Positions 59,662 through 64,000 of a stretch of 64,000 bases of DNA are shown one piece after another. How positions within the stretch are numbered: position 1 is the stretch's first letter; each line of letters starts with the position of its first letter. The position numbers and the translations under genes are program-made. Under the pieces are notes generated by a model, which ran no database searches, was not told the origin of the DNA, and saw only the letters and a program-made list of their open reading frames with translations. The stretch comes from Thermoplasmata archaeon (GTDB lineage: Archaea; Thermoplasmatota; Thermoplasmata; Lutacidiplasmatales; UBA184). The stretch lies in contig DAHVCH010000006.1 of assembly GCA_027314165.1 (NCBI GenBank), positions 60,981-124,980 of the forward strand, read 5' to 3'.

Positions 59662-60897
59662 CTACGAGGCCGCGACGGTGCGCCTGCGCGAGCTGTCCAT
59701 CGGAGCGCCCTTGACCCGCCCGCCCTTGGCGAGGCAACGGCGGTAGATCTCCAGGAACTGGAGGGCCATGTGGGCGGAGGACCCCTCGGCCCGCACATGG
59801 TCCCGCGCAGCCCGGCCCAGTCCTTCGGCGAGCGCGGGGTCGCGCAGCAGCCGCTCGACCGCCACGCGGATCGCGGAGGGGTCCGTCGGGTCCACCAGGA
59901 GGGCGTTCCGCCCATCCACGACGAGCTCCCGAGGGCCCCCGCGGTCGGTGACGACGCAAGCGCAGCCGGAGGCCATCGCCTCCAGGGTGGAGACCGAGGA
60001 GGTGTCGGCGAGCGAGGGGAGGACGAAGATCCGGCTCTGGGCGAGCAGCGCAGGCTTCTCCTCATCATCGACCGAGCCCACGGACACGACCCGCCCTCTC
60101 AGATGCTCGTCCTCCTGGATCCGGCGGGTCACGGCCGCTTCCTCCACTCCCGACCCCCCGACGACCCCCAGGAACGGCAGGTCCGCGGGAAGGGCGGCGA
60201 GTGCGCTCAGGAACCGGTGCACGCCTTTGTCCGCGGTGAGCCGGCCGAGGTAGGTCACGAGGGGTCTGCCGTTCGCGCCAAGACGGGTCGTCCAGTCGGG
60301 GGACCTCGCCTCAGGGCAGAAGCGCTCGGTGTCCACCCCGTTGGGCACGACGACGAGCTCGCCGGGGGGAGGCTTGGTGAACCGTGACTTGAGCGTGCTG
60401 AGCGCCTCGGGGGTGGGCGCCGTGGTGACGTCGCACCGGAAGTAGATCCCTTCGCTGTAGAACCCTCCCAGCGGGAAGAAGATCTTCGTCCACAGGTCCT
60501 GGGGGAAGCTTCGTTGCATCCCACGGAAGTCGGTGTGGTATGTCCCGATCATGGGGATGTGGTGTCGGCGCGCGACCAGGAGGCCGGTCGTGCCAAGGGC
60601 GAAGGGGGTGTGGACGTGGATCAGGTCCGTCTCGTGTGCCAGACGGCGCGAGAGAACCCTCAGGTACGGGAAGATGGCGAACCGGTAGAGGGCGTAGCGG
60701 GGCATCGGGACGGAGCGCATCCTGACGACACGCATCCCTCCGGGGCGCGTCTCCTCCCTCAACTGTCCCGGGCGACGCGTCGTGTAGAGGGTGACCTGGT
60801 GCCCCTGGCGCTGGAGTTCGCGGCCCAGGTCGTCCACGACGTACCCTACGCCGTCATGGACCGGAAGGAAGGTCTCGCTGAAGAACGCGATCCTCAC
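59662..60897 (-). CDS. GT4-family glycosyltransferase
   Basis: A 411-residue GT-B enzyme. The N-terminal domain opens MRIAFFSETFLPVHDGVGYVVDDL, and the donor domain has VTYLGRLTADKGVHRFL and FVLPSLADTSSVSTLEAMASGCACVVTDRGG with the E-x7-type motif. PNGVDTERF before the donor domain is typical of the mannosyl-/glucosyl-diacylglycerol and phosphatidylinositol-mannosyl transferase branch, so a lipid acceptor is plausible. The ATG 60897 is a clear start. It is divergent from the winged-helix/zinc-ribbon gene. Confidence 0.88.
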   Translation of the reverse strand: MRIAFFSETFLPVHDGVGYVVDDLGRELQRQGHQVTLYTTRRPGQLREETRPGGMRVVRMRSVPMPRYALYRFAIFPYLRVLSRRLAHETDLIHVHTPFALGTTGLLVARRHHIPMIGTYHTDFRGMQRSFPQDLWTKIFFPLGGFYSEGIYFRCDVTTAPTPEALSTLKSRFTKPPPGELVVVPNGVDTERFCPEARSPDWTTRLGANGRPLVTYLGRLTADKGVHRFLSALAALPADLPFLGVVGGSGVEEAAVTRRIQEDEHLRGRVVSVGSVDDEEKPALLAQSRIFVLPSLADTSSVSTLEAMASGCACVVTDRGGPRELVVDGRNALLVDPTDPSAIRVAVERLLRDPALAEGLGRAARDHVRAEGSSAHMALQFLEIYRRCLAKGGRVKGAPMDSSRRRTVAAS

Positions 60898-61048
60898 GGC
60901 TCCCCCCCCACCCCCGCGGTCGGACCGGGACCAACCTCACCGCAAGAAAAGGCTCCGCCTGCTGTCGCGGGGGGGCCCGGGCATGCCTTCTCCGACCCGC
61001 GCCCCTTTTTTAGCGCTGACCCCCCCTCCCTTCCACGGAGGTCTAGGT

Positions 61049-62278
61049 TTGGCGAAGGGCGGCTCGGGCGCCGCGCCACCGAAGGGCGGCCATGGGCCCC
61101 TCCCGCTCCAGGACTTCGAGGCCCTTTCCGCCTTCGCGCCCCGGGAGGCGCACGACGGGTACTCCCAGAAGAACTTCCGCAAGACGCTCTTCGACTACGC
61201 CCAGCGGCTCCCCCCCTTCATCGCTCGTGTCCGATGGACCGCGGACGGACGGTCCGTCCGGTCGCTGGCCCAGCTCCTATCCGAGAACACCCCTCCCGAG
61301 CGGGTGAGCCTGGTCTTCTACGAACCCAAGCCGGATCCGCAGGTCTGGGAGTTCACGACCCCGACCGCCCTGGTCGACCTGGACTCGGCGGGGAGCGGTC
61401 GGGTCGTCAGCTTCCGCTACAACCCGCACGCGCTCTCGCCGTGGGACCCGCACGACCCCGGGACCGAGGAGCCGTGCGTGGTCCGGCTCTCGTTCCGGGA
61501 GAGCTACGTCCCGCGGTCGATCCACCAGGAGACGGAGACCAACGCGGGTCGTCCTCCGCCGCCTCCGCCCTTCGAGCTCTTCTCCATCGCGGACATGTCC
61601 CGCTTCGTCCACTCCACGGGAGTCGTCCCCTTCCGCGTGGCACTCCACCTCTACACGAGCCGAACGCGCCTGCGGTACGAGCTCGACCTGCTCCACAACC
61701 TGCTGCTCGCCGACCCCCGGGCGGGGAGGTTCTCGACGGAGGACCGCGTGGAGCGGTCCTCCAGGATCTGCCACGGGCTGGACCGGTTCGTGGCCCGGGG
61801 TGCGCTGCCTCTGCTGCCCCGGCGGGTGCTGGAGCTCCTCTTCGAATCCAAGGGCCTCTCCGTGCAGGACGTCTCCGTCGTGCTCTCCGTCTCCCAGGAG
61901 CTCGCCAAGGCCTCCCTCGAGAGCCTCGTGGGGCGGCAGTTCGCGGCCTTCGACCAGAGGACGCAGATCTACACCCCCCTCCCCCAGGTGTTCCTCACCC
62001 GGGCCGAGGCCGAACGGGAGCAGCGCGACGAGGAGGAGCGACGCAAGCGCGGACCCCGCGCCGAGGCGCTGCGCGCCTCCGTCCAGGAGCTCCTTGCCGA
62101 GGTCGAGTCGAAAGCCAGCTGCCCGCTGTGCGGGGGGCCTTTGACCCCGGGCTCTCCGGAGCTCCTGTGCGACGATTGCATGGCGGCCGTGGAAGAGGAG
62201 AGCGCCTCCCAGGAGCCGGAAGCCGTCGGCGACGGAACGCCACCTCCTCCGGCGGGAGACGGCCCCTCCGGCGAGTGA
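61049..62278 (+). CDS. Hypothetical protein with central winged helix and C-terminal zinc ribbon
   Basis: About 409 residues. The N-terminal half is an unknown domain (FRKTLFDYAQRLPPFIARVRW, and a beta-rich part with VVRLSFRESYVPRSIHQE). Residues 260-320 look like a winged helix (LPLLPRRVLELLFESKGLSVQDVSVVL then LAKASLESLVGRQFAAF). A charged helix precedes a zinc ribbon (CPLCGGPL, then LLCDDCM, two C-x2-C pairs) and a Pro/Glu tail. No known family was recognised. TTG 61049 was chosen because a CCTTTTTTAGC element lies about 40 bases upstream and no ATG or GTG precedes the conserved region; the start is uncertain. It is 6 bases ahead of a methyltransferase gene. Confidence 0.6.
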   Translation: MAKGGSGAAPPKGGHGPLPLQDFEALSAFAPREAHDGYSQKNFRKTLFDYAQRLPPFIARVRWTADGRSVRSLAQLLSENTPPERVSLVFYEPKPDPQVWEFTTPTALVDLDSAGSGRVVSFRYNPHALSPWDPHDPGTEEPCVVRLSFRESYVPRSIHQETETNAGRPPPPPPFELFSIADMSRFVHSTGVVPFRVALHLYTSRTRLRYELDLLHNLLLADPRAGRFSTEDRVERSSRICHGLDRFVARGALPLLPRRVLELLFESKGLSVQDVSVVLSVSQELAKASLESLVGRQFAAFDQRTQIYTPLPQVFLTRAEAEREQRDEEERRKRGPRAEALRASVQELLAEVESKASCPLCGGPLTPGSPELLCDDCMAAVEEESASQEPEAVGDGTPPPPAGDGPSGE

Positions 62279-62284
62279 GGGAGC

Positions 62285-63178
62285 ATGCGTCGGCGAAGTA
62301 CGGAGGTGCCGGGCCGTTCGACCCCGGCCGCGACCGCGACCGCGACCGCTACCGAGACCCGGACCGGTCCGCTCACCCGCGCCGTCGCCCGGCAGTGGGT
62401 CGCGGCCTGGGACCGCCAGCAGGCGCTCTACATCCCCGAGCGGGAGCGGCGGTTCTCCGTGATGTTCGACGCGATCGAGTCCTACCTGCCCCCGAGCTTC
62501 GTGGCCCTGGACGTCGGGTGCGGCCCCGGCTCGCTATCGCAGCGGCTGCTCGCCCGCTTCCCTCAGGCCCGGGTGGTCGCGCTCGACCTGGACCCCGTGC
62601 TGATGCAGCTCGGCCGCCGTGCCCAGCTCGTCGACCCGGCGCGCACGCGCTGGGTCGAATCCGACCTGAGGGACCCCAACTGGACCCGGGCGCTTCCCGA
62701 GGGGCGCTTCGACGCCATCCTCTCCACCACCGCCCTCCACTGGCTCTCGCCGACGGACCTCGTCCGCACCTATCGCGTCCTCCACGACCTGCTCCGTCCG
62801 GGGGGGCTCTTCCTGAACGGGGACTCGTACCCGTACGGCAAGGGCCGTCCGATCTTCCGGCACATCGCCCACGCGACGGCGCAGCGGTGGCAGTACCAGA
62901 GGGTCCGCGAGGGGGACATGGACTGGGGCGCCTGGTGGGCGAAGCTTGAGCAGCGAGAGGACCTTCGCACGCTCTTCGAGCTGCGACGCCGACGATTCCC
63001 GAAGGGCGAGCATCACGAGACCACCGCGACCGTGGACGAACAGGAGTCGTTGCTGCGTGCCGCCGGCTTTCTCGAGCCGACCATCGTGTGGCGGGACTTC
63101 TCCAACGGCGTGATGATGGCGGTTCGCGGCGACGGGCGGGGAGCCCGCTCGAAGCGGCGAGCCCGGCCCCCAAAGTAG
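62285..63178 (+). CDS. SAM-dependent methyltransferase paired with the winged-helix gene
   Basis: This 297-residue protein has motif I LDVGCGPGSLSQRLLARFPQ, the acidic VVALDLDPVLMQLGRR and post-I FDAILSTTALHWLSPTDLVRTY. The last part of the fold is LLRPGGLFLNGDSYPYG. Residues 15-25 are an Ala-Thr dipeptide repeat (hexanucleotide units ACCGCG). It is translated directly after the winged-helix/zinc-ribbon protein (6-base gap), so they are likely functional partners. The substrate is unknown; a nucleic-acid or protein target is as likely as a small molecule. Confidence 0.85.
   Translation: MRRRSTEVPGRSTPAATATATATETRTGPLTRAVARQWVAAWDRQQALYIPERERRFSVMFDAIESYLPPSFVALDVGCGPGSLSQRLLARFPQARVVALDLDPVLMQLGRRAQLVDPARTRWVESDLRDPNWTRALPEGRFDAILSTTALHWLSPTDLVRTYRVLHDLLRPGGLFLNGDSYPYGKGRPIFRHIAHATAQRWQYQRVREGDMDWGAWWAKLEQREDLRTLFELRRRRFPKGEHHETTATVDEQESLLRAAGFLEPTIVWRDFSNGVMMAVRGDGRGARSKRRARPPK
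62327..62356. repeat. Hexanucleotide repeat (ACCGCG units) in the methyltransferase gene
   Basis: About four units encode alternating Ala-Thr near the N-terminus, the last with one substitution (GCT). In-frame length change would be tolerated. Confidence 0.8.
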
Positions 63179-63213
63179 GGCACCGCCGAGGGCCCGGGGT
63201 GACGCCGGTCCGC

Positions 63214-63603
63214 TCAGCGCTTCGGGGTCAGGTCGGAGACGAGCTGCTGGTACTGTTCCCGGGAGATCTCCCCCCTCGCGTAACGCAGTCGGGCCACGCC
63301 CAGCGGATCGACCGGAGCTCCCGCCCAGGAGGCCTCTTCCGGCCGACGGAGGAAGGAGAGCGCCAGGGCGAGGAGGAGGAGGAAGATCGTGAACATGACG
63401 ACGGCACCCACGACGCCCATCCAACCCCAGCTCCCCCCCCAGGAGCCGCCCATCATCCAGCCCCCGGAATAGGGCCCGCCAAAGACCGCGGCCATCGCCG
63501 CCATCCCGAGGCCCGCCACGAGGAGCGCACCCACGACCAGCGCCAGGAGATGGCGGTCCGAGAAGACGTGGACTCCGGGGGCGGCGTTCGCGGAGGTGGT
63601 CAT
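63214..63603 (-). CDS. SHOCT-domain membrane protein
   Basis: This 129-residue protein has two hydrophobic helices (residues 18-40: LLALVVGALLVAGLGMAAMAAVF; 62-84: MGVVGAVVMFTIFLLLLALALSF). The loop between them is Gly/Trp/Met-rich. The C-terminal SHOCT motif is DPLGVARLRYARGEISREQYQQLVSDL. SHOCT proteins are small, often oligomerising membrane proteins of unclear role. The ATG 63603 is preferred over TTG 63621. GGTCAA half-sites crowd the region directly upstream. Confidence 0.8.
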   Translation of the reverse strand: MTTSANAAPGVHVFSDRHLLALVVGALLVAGLGMAAMAAVFGGPYSGGWMMGGSWGGSWGWMGVVGAVVMFTIFLLLLALALSFLRRPEEASWAGAPVDPLGVARLRYARGEISREQYQQLVSDLTPKR

Positions 63604-63615
63604 GAGCTCTCGTGA

Positions 63616-63664
63616 GGTCAAGGCCCGGTGGCGCGTTTGACCCCTGGGTCAAGCTCGGTTGACC
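63616..63664. promoter_or_regulatory. Cluster of GGTCAA/TTGACC half-sites
   Basis: GGTCAA at 63616-63621, a perfect palindrome TTGACCC-CT-GGGTCAA at 63637-63652, and TTGACC at 63659-63664, all within 50 bases upstream of the SHOCT gene. The arrangement resembles a multi-site operator. Confidence 0.5.
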
Positions 63665-63844
63665 GCGCTCGGACCTCGCCCCCCTAGGGGGAGGTGCCCG
63701 CTCTCGAGCGGGCGCCCCTCGCCCTCGGGGAAGGGGCCGGCGATCTCGAGTGCCGTAGCTCAGAACGGAGCGCTGGCGGCGGAGCGGGCAGGTCATGTGT
63801 CGTGAGGAGCCCAACTCAGGGCGCGCGGTCCCCAGGCGCGGAGC

Positions 63845-64000
63845 CTAGGCGAACGGGGGCGGGAAGGAGGCGGGCCTGTGGGGATTAACACCCTCCGAGG
63901 GTTCGAAATTGGGGCTCTTGGCTCGACACGCGCCGAAGTAGGCCTCGACACACGCAACCGTCTCCCACAGCATGAGGGGGGAGAGGGGAAATCTCTGGAA
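63845..64000 (-). CDS. Possible 3' end of a gene running off the right edge
   Basis: A minus-strand frame is open from the window edge to a TAG at 63845-63847. It encodes about 51 residues including LMLWETVACVEAYFGACRAK and SPNFEPSEGVNPHRP. Its amino-acid composition is less Arg/Gly-biased than typical shadow frames here, which hints at real coding. No family recognised. The 180 bases to its left (63665-63844) show no gene. Confidence 0.25.
   Translation of the reverse strand, partial: FQRFPLSPLMLWETVACVEAYFGACRAKSPNFEPSEGVNPHRPASFPPPFA

Noticed and set aside
63880..63930. GAGGGTTCGAAATT, a second T-arm-like sequence near the right edge
   Set aside because: No complementary 3' T-stem and no cloverleaf on either strand.
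1..64000. CRISPR arrays, insertion sequences, prophage or plasmid genes
   Set aside because: No direct-repeat/spacer pattern, transposase, integrase or phage structural motif was seen on either strand.

Overview
The window looks like a chromosome segment of a GC-rich (about 70 %, by eye) archaeon, most probably of the Thermoplasmatota. The archaeal markers are the HMG-CoA synthase / thiolase-like / DUF35 cluster with its XRE-type regulator, a PAC2 proteasome-assembly chaperone with a C-terminal HbYX tail, a tRNA-Ala with a bulge-helix-bulge intron, DUF835 and PKD-domain surface proteins, and TATA-box promoters about 24-30 bases upstream of first-gene start codons (leaderless pattern). Internal operon genes instead carry Shine-Dalgarno motifs. 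The lineage is an inference from gene content; no rRNA is present.

Layout. 1-3.7 kb: 5' part of purA and a large surface protein. 3.9-8.9 kb: an aminotransferase, then a leftward M20 peptidase and two GT4 glycosyltransferases. 9-13.2 kb: a metallo-beta-lactamase-fold hydrolase, a coiled-coil protein, and a UDP-glucose pyrophosphorylase next to a UDP-sulfoquinovose synthase. 13.5-19.3 kb: a MEDS-domain sensor and a divergent pair of (alpha/alpha)6 glycosidases (debranching-like; GH15). 19.5-27.2 kb: a tightly overlapping operon for single-chain transketolase, glucose-6-P isomerase, 6-phosphogluconate dehydrogenase, glucose-6-P dehydrogenase, 6-phosphogluconolactonase and a ROK glucokinase, i.e. 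a bacterial-type oxidative pentose phosphate route. 27.3-37 kb: a GltD-like oxidoreductase, a methyltransferase, membrane proteins, a kelch/PKD surface protein and small genes including an IscA-fold protein without cysteine ligands.

37.2-48.8 kb: a 1388-residue surface protein with seven cysteine-paired Ig-like repeats; a divergent metal locus (CGNR zinc-finger regulator and DUF1801 protein against a free YHS protein and a YHS-headed copper-type P-ATPase); a TPR/STAND-like protein and an alpha/alpha-toroid protein. 49-53.7 kb: a small membrane protein, an alpha/beta hydrolase, the PAC2 chaperone with a small partner gene, a long gene-free stretch and a GNAT enzyme. 53.8-58.6 kb: the intron-bearing tRNA-Ala(GGC), then the mevalonate-entry operon (regulator, HMG-CoA synthase, thiolase-like protein, DUF35, DUF835). 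58.7-64 kb: aldo/keto reductase, a third GT4, a winged-helix/zinc-ribbon protein paired with a methyltransferase, and a SHOCT membrane protein.

The genes suggest a heterotroph that hydrolyses alpha-glucans or trehalose, phosphorylates the glucose and oxidises glucose-6-P for NAD(P)H, makes sulfoquinovose and other sugars for surface glycans or lipids, and displays large beta-rich surface proteins whose cytosolic ends are proline-rich. The observations most worth checking are the T-loop tRNA intron, the thiolase-like protein that has lost its catalytic cysteine and histidine, and the complete bacterial-type oxidative pentose phosphate operon in an archaeal context. No CRISPR array, insertion sequence or prophage was seen.
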